Positions 44,679 through 54,322 of a stretch of 64,000 nucleotides of DNA are shown here, piece after piece. Each line of letters opens with the position of its first letter. Within the stretch, counting starts at the first letter, position 1. The notes under the pieces were generated by a model. It did no database searches, had not been told where the DNA came from, and was given only the letters and a program-made list of their open reading frames with translations. This DNA is from a bacterium. Lineage in GTDB: Bacteria > Verrucomicrobiota > Verrucomicrobiia > Limisphaerales > J093. The position numbers and the translations under genes are program-made. The stretch is from positions 40,440 through 104,439 of the forward strand of contig JAJXZJ010000035.1 of the NCBI GenBank assembly GCA_021780105.1. The letters are read 5' to 3'.

Positions 44679-45596
44679 ATGGGCCTCTTTCAAAAACTCA
44701 AGGCGGGTCTGCAAAAGACCCACAGCAAGCTCGTTCATGAAATCAAGCGCATCGTCACCGGCTCGCCCCGGCTGACCGGCACCACGCTCGCGGAGCTTGA
44801 AGCCGCGCTGATCGGCGCCGACCTCGGCTTCGCCATGACGACGCAGATCGTCGCCGCCGTGAAACACGCCTACGAAACGCAGGGCGGCGCCGGCCCGGAC
44901 GTCTTTGCCATCGCGGAGGCCGAGGTCGCCCGGAGCCTTGCGGCCAACGAACCCGCGCTCAAACGCGCCGCGAACGGCGTGACGGTCGTCTCCGTCGTCG
45001 GCGTCAACGGCACCGGCAAGACCACCACCTGCGCGAAGCTGGCGCACCTCATTCAGGACCGTGGCGAAACCGCCGTCCTCGCGGCGTGCGACACCTTCCG
45101 CGCCGCCGCCATCGAACAGCTCCAGCTCTGGGGCGAGCGGCTCGGCGTGCCGGTGGTCGCCGGCGCCTACCATGCCGACCCCGCCGCCGTCGCCCACGAC
45201 GCCATCACCGCCGCGCACTCCCGCGGCGCGCAGTTTTTGTTCGTGGACACCGCCGGCCGCCTGCACACCAAGAGCAATTTGATGAAGGAGCTGCAAAAGG
45301 TGCATCGCGTCATGGGCAAGAAACTCCCCGGCGCCCCGCACGAGGTGTTGCTCGTCCTCGACGCCACCACCGGCATGAACGCGATCAACCAGGCCCGCGA
45401 ATTTCACAAGGCGGTCACCCTCACCGGCCTGGTCGTGACCAAGCTCGACGGCACCAGCAAGGCCGGCATGGTCGTCGCCATCCAGAAGGAACTCGGCCTG
45501 CCGATCAAGTTCATCGGCGTCGGCGAACAGCCGGACGACCTCCAGCCGTTCGACGCCGGCCAGTTCGCCACCGCGCTGTTCAGCGAAAAAGGTTAA
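44679..45596 (+). CDS. ftsY: Signal recognition particle receptor FtsY
   Basis: The SRP receptor GTPase that docks ribosomes making membrane proteins. At 305 residues it lacks the long acidic A domain. The N domain (1-90) is followed by the G motifs VVGVNGTGKTTTCAKLAHLI, CDTFRAAAIEQLQLWGERLG, FLFVDTAGRLHTKSNLMKEL and VVTKLDGTSKAG. It is convergent with the pseudouridine synthase gene. Confidence 0.96.
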   Translation: MGLFQKLKAGLQKTHSKLVHEIKRIVTGSPRLTGTTLAELEAALIGADLGFAMTTQIVAAVKHAYETQGGAGPDVFAIAEAEVARSLAANEPALKRAANGVTVVSVVGVNGTGKTTTCAKLAHLIQDRGETAVLAACDTFRAAAIEQLQLWGERLGVPVVAGAYHADPAAVAHDAITAAHSRGAQFLFVDTAGRLHTKSNLMKELQKVHRVMGKKLPGAPHEVLLVLDATTGMNAINQAREFHKAVTLTGLVVTKLDGTSKAGMVVAIQKELGLPIKFIGVGEQPDDLQPFDAGQFATALFSEKG

Positions 45597-45621
45597 CCGG
45601 CGGCAGCCGGCGGCGCGCGCG

Positions 45622-46488
45622 TCACCGCGCCAGCCCGGCCAGCGCGCGAACCTCCCCGGCGGTCAGGTGCCGGAACGCGCCCTTCGCCAGCGTGCCGAGC
45701 GGCAGCGGCCCGATCGCCACGCGCACCAGCCGGAGCACGTTCACCTCCAGCGCGCCCAGCAGCCGCCGAATGTGCCGGTTCCGTCCCTCGTCCAGCACGA
45801 TTTCCAGCCAACTGGTGCGCGTCCCGTGGCGGAGCACCGTCGCCCACCGGGCCGCCAGTTGGTCCCCTTCCACGGTCACACCCGTCGTCAGCGCCCGGCA
45901 CAGCGCTTCGTCCGCCACGCGGTCCACCTGGACGTGATAAACCTTGTCCTGATGGCGGGCCGGATCGGTGATGCCCGCGGCCCAGGCGGTGTCGTTGGTG
46001 AACAACAGCAGTCCTTCGCTGGCCTGGTCCAGCCGGCCCGCCGGCGCCACAAACGGCAAATCCGCGCCGGCGAAACAGCAAAACACCGTGGCGCGGCCGC
46101 GTTCATCCGCGGCGGTCGTCACCAGCCCGCGTGGCTTGTTCAACATGAGGTAAACCTTCGCCGCCGTCCGCACCGGCTGGCCGTCCACATCCACATGGTC
46201 ACGACCCAGCACCACGGGCCGCTCCGGATCGCGCACGACGCCGCCGTTGAGGCGCACGCGCCCGGTGGCCACAAGCTCCCGCGCCTGGCTGCGCGAGCAA
46301 AAACCGAGCTTGGACAGCGCGCGGGCCAGGCCGGTGCGCGGCGCGGTCGCCGGCGAAATTCGCGGCTGCCGCCGGGCTTCGGCCGTGCCGTGGCGTCCAG
46401 CGCCCGCGGTTGCCTGGGCACGCCCGATTTGCCCGCTGTTCCGCGTCGGCCGGTTCACCGCATTCCACCAAAGGTTTGCAGGTTCCAT
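45622..46488 (-). CDS. RsuA/RluB-family pseudouridine synthase
   Basis: About 288 residues from ATG 46488; a GTG at 46458 that overlaps the helicase stop is an equally good start. The S4 RNA-binding domain is RALSKLGFCSRSQARELVAT then GRVRLNGGVVRDPE. The catalytic Asp is in PAGRLDQASEGLLLFTND, and EGRNRHIRRLLGALEVNVLR is the family's C-terminal motif. It modifies a uridine in 23S or 16S rRNA; RluB is the best guess. It overlaps the helicase gene's end. Confidence 0.92.
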   Translation of the reverse strand: MEPANLWWNAVNRPTRNSGQIGRAQATAGAGRHGTAEARRQPRISPATAPRTGLARALSKLGFCSRSQARELVATGRVRLNGGVVRDPERPVVLGRDHVDVDGQPVRTAAKVYLMLNKPRGLVTTAADERGRATVFCCFAGADLPFVAPAGRLDQASEGLLLFTNDTAWAAGITDPARHQDKVYHVQVDRVADEALCRALTTGVTVEGDQLAARWATVLRHGTRTSWLEIVLDEGRNRHIRRLLGALEVNVLRLVRVAIGPLPLGTLAKGAFRHLTAGEVRALAGLAR

Positions 46489-48500
46489 TCCTCGACCAGT
46501 TCCCGCGGCAGTTCCTTGAGGAAGCGCGAGGGCTGCTGGAACACGTCGCCGCCGGTCGCGCCGGTGGTGCGGATGAGCGGAAAGCACAGGAACAGCTCGT
46601 TCTTCGCCCGCGTGATGGCGACGTAGAACAGCCGCCGTTCCTCCTCCTCGCCTTCCGGTGACGCGACCGACCGCGCCGACGGGAACAGCCCGTCGCAGAG
46701 CATGATCACGAACACCACGCCGAATTCCAGCCCCTTGGCCTGGTGAATCGTCGAGAGTTTGAGCCGCTCGTCGTTGTTGGCCGCTTTGTTCTCCGCTTCC
46801 GCTTCGACGTTGGTGAGCAGCGCAAGCTGGGCGAGGAAATCCTCGAGGCCGGTAAACTGCTGGGCGAAGCTGGCCAGTTGCTCCACGTCGTCCCGTCGCG
46901 CCTGGTAGTTTGCGAAGGTTTGCTTGAGGTAGTCCTCGTAAACCGCCTCGACGATCAGCGTGATCATTTTGGCCGCGTTGCCGCGGGTGTCGGCCGCCTC
47001 CAACTGTGCCATGGTGGCGGTGAACTGCGCCCACGCGACGGCGGACTTGCGTGGCACGACGTCGGCGATCGTTTGGAGCGCGCTGGCCAACGGCGGCGGG
47101 CTGGCAGTGGATGCGTTTTCGACGGCCGGTTCGTTTTTCTCCAGCGTTTCGCGAAAGCGCCGCCACAACTTGTCCGCCGCCTTCGGGCCGACGCCCGGCA
47201 GCATCCGCGCGAGGCGTTTGAAGGCGAGTTCGTCGCGCGGGTTGGCGACGAGCCGGAGGTAGGCGGCGACGTCCTTGATGTGCGCCTGCTCGAAGAAACG
47301 GATGCCGCTGGTGATGCTGAACGGGATGTTCCGCCGCGTCAGTTCGAGCTGGAGTTCCAGCGCGTGAAAATGCGCGCGGTAAAGCACCGCCATGTCGTTC
47401 AGGCTGGCGCCTTCCTCGCGCAATTCCAGCGCCCGCTGCGCCACGAACGCCGCCTGCGCGCCGGCGTCCGGGCAGACGACGAGCACCGGCTTGGGGCCGG
47501 GCTGGCGCACGGCGACGAGTTCCTTCGGATGCTGGTTCACGTTCGGCGCGATGGCGGCGTTGGCCAGCGTGAGGATTTCCGGCGTGCTGCGGTAGTTGGT
47601 TTCGATCTTGTAAACCTTCGCGCCGGGATGGCGGTCGGCGAAGCGCAGGATGTTCAGGAAATTCGCGCCGCGCCACGAGTAGATGCTCTGCGAGTCGTCG
47701 CCCACGGCCATGACGTTGTGGTGCCGCGCGGCCAGCAGGTCAATGAGGTCGCACTGGAGCTGGTTCGTGTCCTGGTATTCGTCCACGAGAACGAACTGGA
47801 ACCGCCGCTGGTAATGCTCGCGCACCTCGGCCTGTTCGCGCAGCAGCCGGAGCCAGAGCACCAGCAGGTCGTCGAAATCCATCACGCCGTCCGCGCGCTT
47901 GCGTTCGGCGTAGCGCCGCTGGAGATCCTCGAGCGCCGGGGTCAGTTCGAGAAAATGTTGGAACTGCCGCTCCAAGATTTGCGGCACGGTGCGGACGGTG
48001 TTCGCCGCGAGCGAAAAAATCTCCAGCAGCGCGTCCGCCTTCGGAAACCGCGTCACCTTCACATCAATGTCCGCCTCGCCCAGGCAGGTGTGGAGCAGGT
48101 CCTCGGCGTCGTCGCGGTCGAGGATGGTGAAATCGCGCCCGTAGCCGAGCAGCTCGGCGTGCCGGCGGAGAATGCGGTGGCCGACGCCGTGGAACGTGCC
48201 GCCCCAGAGGGCGTCGAGCTGCTGGCCCAGCAGGGCGGCCACGCGCCCCATCATCTCCTTTGCCGCCTTGTTCGTGAAGGTGAGCAGCAGGATGTTCTCC
48301 GGCGGGATGCCCTGCTCGACGAGCCAGGCGACGCGGTAGGTGAGCGTGCGGGTCTTGCCCGCGCCGGCCCCGGCGAGGACGAGCGCCGGGCCGGGCAGCG
48401 CGGTGACCGCCGCGAGCTGCTGCGGGTTCAGTTCGCGGGCGTAGTCCAGCCGCAACTCGACCGGCGCCCGGAAGGGTTGCAGCACATAGTCACGCGCCAT
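46455..48500 (-). CDS. UvrD/PcrA-type superfamily 1 DNA helicase
   Basis: A 681-residue ATP-dependent 3'-5' helicase for repair and replication restart. Motifs in order: LNPQQLAAVTALPGPALVLA (Q motif), AGAGAGKTRTLTYRVAWLV (Walker A), TFTNKAAKEMMGRVA, VLVDEYQDTN (Walker B), GDDSQSIYSWRGAN, KIETNYRSTPEILTLANAAI, LSTIHQAKGLEFGVVFVIML and RRLFYVAITRAKNELFL. It is a little shorter than PcrA, lacking the C-terminal extension. Confidence 0.95.
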   Translation of the reverse strand: MARDYVLQPFRAPVELRLDYARELNPQQLAAVTALPGPALVLAGAGAGKTRTLTYRVAWLVEQGIPPENILLLTFTNKAAKEMMGRVAALLGQQLDALWGGTFHGVGHRILRRHAELLGYGRDFTILDRDDAEDLLHTCLGEADIDVKVTRFPKADALLEIFSLAANTVRTVPQILERQFQHFLELTPALEDLQRRYAERKRADGVMDFDDLLVLWLRLLREQAEVREHYQRRFQFVLVDEYQDTNQLQCDLIDLLAARHHNVMAVGDDSQSIYSWRGANFLNILRFADRHPGAKVYKIETNYRSTPEILTLANAAIAPNVNQHPKELVAVRQPGPKPVLVVCPDAGAQAAFVAQRALELREEGASLNDMAVLYRAHFHALELQLELTRRNIPFSITSGIRFFEQAHIKDVAAYLRLVANPRDELAFKRLARMLPGVGPKAADKLWRRFRETLEKNEPAVENASTASPPPLASALQTIADVVPRKSAVAWAQFTATMAQLEAADTRGNAAKMITLIVEAVYEDYLKQTFANYQARRDDVEQLASFAQQFTGLEDFLAQLALLTNVEAEAENKAANNDERLKLSTIHQAKGLEFGVVFVIMLCDGLFPSARSVASPEGEEEERRLFYVAITRAKNELFLCFPLIRTTGATGGDVFQQPSRFLKELPRELVEEWNLQTFGGMR

Positions 48501-48661
48501 GCCACGGATTCAACCGGCAAACCGCGGGTCACGGAAGGAAAAACGCGGCGGCAACAAAACGTGGCGTGACATCGGGCCGCTTAATTCTCATCATTGCTTT
48601 GCCGTTTGACTCGCGGACAGCGCCGGAAGGGCCGGCGGGCCGGAGTCGCTGACTGTGCCTG

Positions 48662-49975
48662 ATGGACATGAACCGCCGCACATTTCTCCGCCGCACGGCG
48701 GGCGCCGCGCTGTGGCTCGGCGCGCCCGCCGTGGTGCCCCACGCCGAGGACGCCTTCGGCGACGACGACCTGCTGGCGCGGGCACGGGAGCGCATCGCGC
48801 AGCACCGCCAGGCGGCCGCCGTCGTGGCGGTGCGCGATGGGCGCGGCCGGCCGGTGCCCGGCGCCACGGTGCGCGTGGAGCAGTTGCGCCACCAGTTTTT
48901 GTTCGGCTGCAACTTCTTCAACTTCGAGGCCCTGCCGACGGCGGATCAGGAGGACAACTACCGCCAGCGTTTTGCCGGGCTGATGAACTACGCCACACTC
49001 GGCTTCTACTGGCCGGCGTATGAACCGGAACGCGGCCAGCCGCTCTACGATTACACGGACAAGGTGCTTGCCTGGACCAGCCCGCACGGCATCGTCTGCA
49101 AGGGCCACCCGCTGGTCTGGGATTTCGCCGACCCGAAATGGCTGCCGCGGGATTTCGCGGAAATCCGCGCGCTTTCGCACGGCCGCGTTCACGACTGCAT
49201 CGCGCGGTTCAAGGGCCGGATCAACTTCTGGGACGTGGTGAACGAGCCGACCGCGCTGGGGCGCTTTGGCACGCGCCTGGGCGAGTGGGCGCAGTCGCTC
49301 GGCCCCGTGCCTTACGTGAAGGAGCATTTGCAGGTCGCCCGCGCCGCCGCGCCGGACGCCACGCTGCTTGTCAACGACTACCGCGCGGACCCGCCTTACT
49401 ACCGCATTCTCGACGCGCTCCGCGAAAACCGCCGGCTGATGTTCGACGCCGTCGGCATCCAGAGCCACATGCATGCGGGCACCTGGCCGTTGGCGAAGCT
49501 CTGGGACGTTTGCGACACCTATGCCCGGCTCGGCCGGCCGATCCATTTCACCGAAACCACCGTCGTCAGCACGTTGCAACGGAGCGGCGAAAAGAAATGG
49601 CAGCCGACCAGCGCCGAGGGCGAGGCGCGGCAGGCCGATTACGTGCCGAAGTTTTACACGATGCTCTTCGGGCACCCGGCCGTGGACGCGGTTACTTGGT
49701 GGGATTTCTCGGATTATCACGCCTGGATGGGCGCGCCGGCGGGCCTGGTGCGCGCCGACATGTCGCCTAAACCGGCCTACGACCGGCTGCGGGAGCTGGT
49801 CCGGGGCGAGTGGTGGACGAACACCTCCGGCCACACGAACGCCGACGGCGAGTTCACGCTGCGCGCGTTTCACGGCACGCACCGCATCACGGTGGAATCA
49901 CCGGTTGGCCATGTGGTGCTGCAGGACGTCGGCTGGCTGCGCGGCACCGAACACCGGACGTTCGTCATCGTGTAG
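48662..49975 (+). CDS. GH10-family endo-xylanase-like protein, Tat-exported
   Basis: A 437-residue glycoside hydrolase with a twin-arginine signal (NRRTFLRRTAGAALWLG). The TIM barrel has GHPLVWDFADPKWLPRD, the acid/base Glu195 in FWDVVNEPTALG and the nucleophile Glu298 in RPIHFTETTVVS, the two catalytic glutamates of GH10. The N-terminal AVRDGRGRPVPGATVRVEQL and C-terminal GEFTLRAFHGTHRITVESP parts look like carbohydrate-binding beta domains. It starts a plus-strand group of polysaccharide genes. Confidence 0.85.
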   Translation: MDMNRRTFLRRTAGAALWLGAPAVVPHAEDAFGDDDLLARARERIAQHRQAAAVVAVRDGRGRPVPGATVRVEQLRHQFLFGCNFFNFEALPTADQEDNYRQRFAGLMNYATLGFYWPAYEPERGQPLYDYTDKVLAWTSPHGIVCKGHPLVWDFADPKWLPRDFAEIRALSHGRVHDCIARFKGRINFWDVVNEPTALGRFGTRLGEWAQSLGPVPYVKEHLQVARAAAPDATLLVNDYRADPPYYRILDALRENRRLMFDAVGIQSHMHAGTWPLAKLWDVCDTYARLGRPIHFTETTVVSTLQRSGEKKWQPTSAEGEARQADYVPKFYTMLFGHPAVDAVTWWDFSDYHAWMGAPAGLVRADMSPKPAYDRLRELVRGEWWTNTSGHTNADGEFTLRAFHGTHRITVESPVGHVVLQDVGWLRGTEHRTFVIV

Positions 49976-50037
49976 CCGGTCCCGCGCGACGCGGATTTTG
50001 GTTGAAGAGCGGCCGCGCCGGCAGCGTCATTCCGCTC

Positions 50038-51933
50038 GTGAAGATTCCATTGTTCCCGTGGCTGGTGTCCGCTGTGACCATCCTTTCCCTCGCGACGCTG
50101 CCGGCCCTGGCGGCCGGACCGGCGACGGAAATTCCCATCCCGCCGGCTGACGCGATCCTGGCCAAACTCCGGCCGGGGCACCCACGGCTGCTGGCGACGG
50201 CGGACGATTTCGCGCAATTGAAACAACGCCTCCGCGACGACACCACGCTCCAGCAATGGCACGCCAAACTCGTTGCCCGCGCCGACCGCATCCTCCGCGA
50301 GCCGCCGTCCAAATATGAAATTCCCGACGGTCTGCGGCTGCTTGCCACCAGCCGCCGCGTGCTCGACCGCGTTTACACGCTGGCGCTGCTTTATCGCTTG
50401 GACGGCGACCGCCGTTACGCCGACCGCGCCTGGCACGAATTGGGAGCGGCCGCGAATTTCAAGGATTGGAACCCGCGCCACTTCCTCGACACCGCCGAGA
50501 TGACGCACGCTTTTGCCATCGGCTACGACTGGCTTTACGACGTGTGGACCGACGACCAGCGCGCCACCTTGCGCCGGGCGATGGTGGAAAAGGGTCTGCG
50601 GCCGGGCGTCGAGAGTTACCGCGGCCATCCGTCCTACGGCTGGTGGATCACGGCCAAGCACAACTGGAATCAGGTCTGTAACGGCGGCCTCGGCCTGGGC
50701 GCGCTCGCGCTGGCCGACGTGGAACCGGCGCTGTGCGGCGAATTCCTCCACGACGCGCTGGGCTCGATTCAACTCCCGATGCGCCAATTCGCACCGGACG
50801 GCGGTTGGCCGGAAGGACCGGGTTATTGGAACTACGCCACGGAATACAACGTCATCTTTCTCGCCGCGCTTCAGACTGCGCTGGGCACGGACTTCGGATT
50901 GTCGGCCCTGCCCGGCTTCAACCGCACCGGCCAGTTTCCGCTGTTCCTCACCGGCCCGACGCGCCGCACGTTCAATTACGCCGACGGCGGCGACGCGCCC
51001 ATCCGTGCGCCGCAGATGTTCTGGCTGGCGCACCGGTTCCACTTCCCCGGTTTCGCCCGGTACGAACTCGCGCTTGCCCGGCCGCAACCGCTGGACCTGC
51101 TTTGGTTCGATCCGGATTTGGTCAACACGAACGGCAGGTCGCTGCACCCTGATCAATGCTTCCGCGGCGTGAACGTCGCGACGCTGCGCAGCGGGTGGAA
51201 CGATCCGAACGCGCTGTTCGTCGCGTTCAAGGGCGGCGACAACCAGGCGAACCACAGCCATCTTGACCTCGGCACGTTCGTGCTCGACGCGCTGGGCGTG
51301 CGCTGGGCCGTGGACCTTGGCGCCGACGACTACAACCTGCCCGGCTACTTTGGCCGCGAGCGCTGGACCTACTACCGTCTCCGCGCCGAAGGCCACAATA
51401 CCCTCGTCATCAATCCCGACGCCGATCCGGATCAAAACCCGAAGGCGGCCGCGAAGATTGAGCGCTACGACTCCCGCAATCCGGACCACGCCTTCGCCAT
51501 CACCGACCTCACGGCGGCCTACGCGAACTCGGTGCAGCGCGCCGAACGCGGCGTCGCGTTGCTCAACCGCCGGCAGGTGCTGGTGCAGGACGAAATCACG
51601 GCTCAGAAACCGGCGGACGTGTGGTGGTTTTTCCACACCCCGGCGGAAATCTCGCTGAGCGACGACGGCACGACCGCGACGCTGACCCAAAAGGACCGCA
51701 CGCTCGTCGCCCGCCTGCTCGCGCCGGCCAACGCGCGGTTCACCGTCATGGCCGCGCAACCGCTGCCTTCCTCGCCCCATCCGGAAAAACAGGCGGCGAA
51801 CGCGAACATCAAGAAACTGGCGATCCATCTTCCGAACGTCACCGACCTGCGGCTGGCCGTCCTCCTGACGCCGGAAAAGGCGGGTGAAAGCGAACCGGAA
51901 GCGCCGAAGTTGTTAGAGCTGCGCGACTGGTGA
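50038..51933 (+). CDS. Heparinase II/III-family protein
   Basis: A 631-residue exported protein; GTG 50038 is followed by a signal peptide ending LAAGP. The N-terminal two-thirds is an (alpha/alpha) toroid with HPRLLATADDFAQLKQRLRD, TAEMTHAFAIGYDWLYDVW and QVCNGGLGLGALALADVEP. The C-terminal beta-sandwich has GGDNQANHSHLDLGTFVLDA, the conserved heparinase II/III core, and EGHNTLVINPDADPDQNPKA. Family members cleave acidic or sulfated polysaccharides; the substrate is not known. Confidence 0.88.
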   Translation: MKIPLFPWLVSAVTILSLATLPALAAGPATEIPIPPADAILAKLRPGHPRLLATADDFAQLKQRLRDDTTLQQWHAKLVARADRILREPPSKYEIPDGLRLLATSRRVLDRVYTLALLYRLDGDRRYADRAWHELGAAANFKDWNPRHFLDTAEMTHAFAIGYDWLYDVWTDDQRATLRRAMVEKGLRPGVESYRGHPSYGWWITAKHNWNQVCNGGLGLGALALADVEPALCGEFLHDALGSIQLPMRQFAPDGGWPEGPGYWNYATEYNVIFLAALQTALGTDFGLSALPGFNRTGQFPLFLTGPTRRTFNYADGGDAPIRAPQMFWLAHRFHFPGFARYELALARPQPLDLLWFDPDLVNTNGRSLHPDQCFRGVNVATLRSGWNDPNALFVAFKGGDNQANHSHLDLGTFVLDALGVRWAVDLGADDYNLPGYFGRERWTYYRLRAEGHNTLVINPDADPDQNPKAAAKIERYDSRNPDHAFAITDLTAAYANSVQRAERGVALLNRRQVLVQDEITAQKPADVWWFFHTPAEISLSDDGTTATLTQKDRTLVARLLAPANARFTVMAAQPLPSSPHPEKQAANANIKKLAIHLPNVTDLRLAVLLTPEKAGESEPEAPKLLELRDW

Positions 51934-52032
51934 CGGGTCCAGATTTGGTCAAAACGCGGAAAATGATTCGGCAAGGTCAGGCGCATTGCGAGACGGGTTG
52001 CGCACGCCGCCAAAAAACGGCAGACTCGCCGC

Positions 52033-52434
52033 ATGAAAGCCCAAGTCAAAGTCGGCGCCACGGGCGAACTCAGCTTCACCGTCGAGGCCGGGCAATTGAT
52101 TGATTTCCATCAACCCGGCCTGCCGCCGGTGCTCAGCACGCCGTCGCTGGTCTGGTTTCTCGAACACGCCGCGATCGCCGTCCTGGAGCCGCTCCTCGAA
52201 CCGGGCGAAATTTCCCTCGGCACCGAGATCGAGGTCCAGCACCTCGCGCCCACGCCGGCCGGCCTGCGCGTCCACTGCACGGCGCGGGTCGTGCGCGTGG
52301 ACGGCCCGGCCGTGGGATTCCAGGTTGAGGCGCGCGATGATCGCGAATTGATCGCCCGCGGGCTGCACCAGCGGCGTGTGGTGCGCATTGAGAACTTCGC
52401 CAGGCGCGTCCAGGCCAAGGCCGCCGCGCACTGA
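52033..52434 (+). CDS. Thioesterase (hot-dog fold, FlK-like)
   Basis: A 133-residue hot-dog-fold protein. PVLSTPSLVWFLEHAAIAVL matches the region holding the active-site residues in FlK-type thioesterases, and LGTEIEVQHLAPTPAGLRVH the central strand. The acyl-CoA substrate is unknown. It ends 18 bp before the GxGYxYP gene. Confidence 0.82.
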   Translation: MKAQVKVGATGELSFTVEAGQLIDFHQPGLPPVLSTPSLVWFLEHAAIAVLEPLLEPGEISLGTEIEVQHLAPTPAGLRVHCTARVVRVDGPAVGFQVEARDDRELIARGLHQRRVVRIENFARRVQAKAAAH

Positions 52435-52452
52435 TTGCAGCCGATTCAACGC

Positions 52453-54321
52453 ATGAAATTGTTGCTTCCAACGGTCTTTTTGTTGCTCGCGCTGGCCCGG
52501 ACCTTCGCCGCGCCGGCGCCGAAAGTCGTCTTCACCTTCGACGCCCGGCCGCTGCAAAAGCTGGACCTCAGCCAGCCCGCCAACGTGCGTCGCGTCTGGG
52601 ACACGCTGCACGTCCTGTCCGCGCTGCAGGGGTTGGCGAACCGCGCCGCGCCGCGCTTCTACCTGTTTTACTGCGCCGAGTTCGGCACGGACACCGACCA
52701 GTTCTGGTTCGACTGGTTCCGCGGCGAGGACGGTTGGTTGAAAGACGCACAGGTGCGCCCGTTGGCCGACGTGGCGGAGGCCGTGACGACCTTCCGCGAC
52801 GCGTTTGCCGGCGTGGTCGTTTATGACCAAGACGTGCCGGCGACCTCGGACCTCGCGTCCACGGCGGCGGGCGTGGAGCGGTTGCTGCCGGTGCGGTTCG
52901 ATCTGGCGACAAATTCGCTTTTCACGCTGCTCACGCGGCAACTGCACCTGCCGGTGAAACTCTGGCTGGTGAACCCGGATGGCACGGCAAAATTCACCGG
53001 TCACGGCACGGTGCCGGATTTGAACGCGCCTTCCAGCGGCAGCGCGAAGGTGGACGCGTATCGCTGGGCGATGGCGCGGTGGTTGAAGTCCGGCCGCTGC
53101 GCGCCCGGCGTGGCCGCGTATTACCTCGACGCCTATTGGCTGCAACGCCCGCGCAACGCCGCGCCGGATATGCACACGCTCTCGAACCACGACTGGTTCA
53201 TCGCCCACCGCGCGTTCTTTTTCGACCTCTCGCCGTGGGGCGATGAGCCGCCGGTGGACGACCCGGCACAGCCGCCGGGCGCGGACAAACGCTGCCTGCT
53301 GGACGTGCTCCGCGCGCTTTATGATCGCGCGGGCGGCGGCATCACGAAAATCGGCGGCTTCCCGCCGTGGCCCTTCAAATACACGACCGCCGGCCACGCC
53401 GGAAAACACGAGGGCGTGCCGACCGAATGGGAGTTCACGCGGCTGATCTCGCAGTTCAACGCCTACAAGGAAGCGGACGCCGCCGGCCTCGGCGCGATGG
53501 CGAACGCGTCGTTCTTCCAGCATTACCCGCTGAAGGCGCGTTACCCGCAGCCGAACCCGAAACCCACGGCCGCGTCGTGGCGGGCGCGCGGTTTGCTGAC
53601 GAGCGACGGTCGCGTGGCGAAGAAATTGTTCGTCGGCCACTACGTCGGCGATTACGACGCGCCGTCATGGCTTTACAAGGCGGTGCCGGCGTTCTTCCGC
53701 GATCCGGCGCGCGGCGCGGTGCCGCTGGGCTGGGCGTTCGATCCGAATCTCGCCGCCCGCGCGCCGCAGGCGCAGGCCTACGCGTATCGCCACGCGACGA
53801 CGAACGACTTCTTCATCGCCGGCGACTCGGGCGCGGGCTACCTGAACCCGCGCGGGCTGACGGTCCGGCCGGATTCCGGGTTGCCCAGCGGGCTGGCCGC
53901 GTGGACCGCGCACTGTCGCCGCGACTTCACGCGCTGGGGCATGACGATCACCGGCTTCATGCTCGACGGCGCGAGCGGGCCTTCAACGGAAACCGAATTC
54001 GCCGCGTATCGCACATTCAGCCCGGGCGGCCTCGGCACGCACTTTGAAAAAGGTCCCGCGCTGCACGCCGGCGTGCCGACCTGCCCGGAAATGGACCTGC
54101 CGGATTCGGCGGAGCAGGCCGCGAACGTTATTGCCGACCGCGCCGCCAAAGCGCGCGGGCAAACGGCCTTCCTGTGGGCACGGAGCATTTTGAAATCGCC
54201 CGCCTGGTATGCCGAGGTTTCGCGCCGCCTGCGCGAGCAACATCCCGAAGCCGCGGTCGAGGTCGTGGACCCTTACACATTCTTCGGCCTGATCCGCGAA
54301 CAGTTCGGCGACGCGAAGTAA
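52453..54321 (+). CDS. GxGYxYP-domain secreted protein
   Basis: A 622-residue exported protein from ATG 52453, signal peptide ending FAAPA. The central segment FFIAGDSGAGYLNPRGLTVR carries the family's Gly-x-Gly-Tyr motif, here with Leu-Asn-Pro in place of the second Tyr-Pro, and KLFVGHYVGDYDAPSWLYKA, PLGWAFDPNLAARAPQ and ITGFMLDGAS also fit. These proteins occur in polysaccharide utilisation loci and are thought to act on glycans; catalytic residues are not defined. Confidence 0.8.
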   Translation: MKLLLPTVFLLLALARTFAAPAPKVVFTFDARPLQKLDLSQPANVRRVWDTLHVLSALQGLANRAAPRFYLFYCAEFGTDTDQFWFDWFRGEDGWLKDAQVRPLADVAEAVTTFRDAFAGVVVYDQDVPATSDLASTAAGVERLLPVRFDLATNSLFTLLTRQLHLPVKLWLVNPDGTAKFTGHGTVPDLNAPSSGSAKVDAYRWAMARWLKSGRCAPGVAAYYLDAYWLQRPRNAAPDMHTLSNHDWFIAHRAFFFDLSPWGDEPPVDDPAQPPGADKRCLLDVLRALYDRAGGGITKIGGFPPWPFKYTTAGHAGKHEGVPTEWEFTRLISQFNAYKEADAAGLGAMANASFFQHYPLKARYPQPNPKPTAASWRARGLLTSDGRVAKKLFVGHYVGDYDAPSWLYKAVPAFFRDPARGAVPLGWAFDPNLAARAPQAQAYAYRHATTNDFFIAGDSGAGYLNPRGLTVRPDSGLPSGLAAWTAHCRRDFTRWGMTITGFMLDGASGPSTETEFAAYRTFSPGGLGTHFEKGPALHAGVPTCPEMDLPDSAEQAANVIADRAAKARGQTAFLWARSILKSPAWYAEVSRRLREQHPEAAVEVVDPYTFFGLIREQFGDAK

Positions 54322-54322
54322 A

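Noticed and set aside
45622..47676. Single 684-codon minus-strand open frame
   Set aside because: Only the last 280 codons are the pseudouridine synthase; the earlier part is an off-frame reading of the helicase gene.
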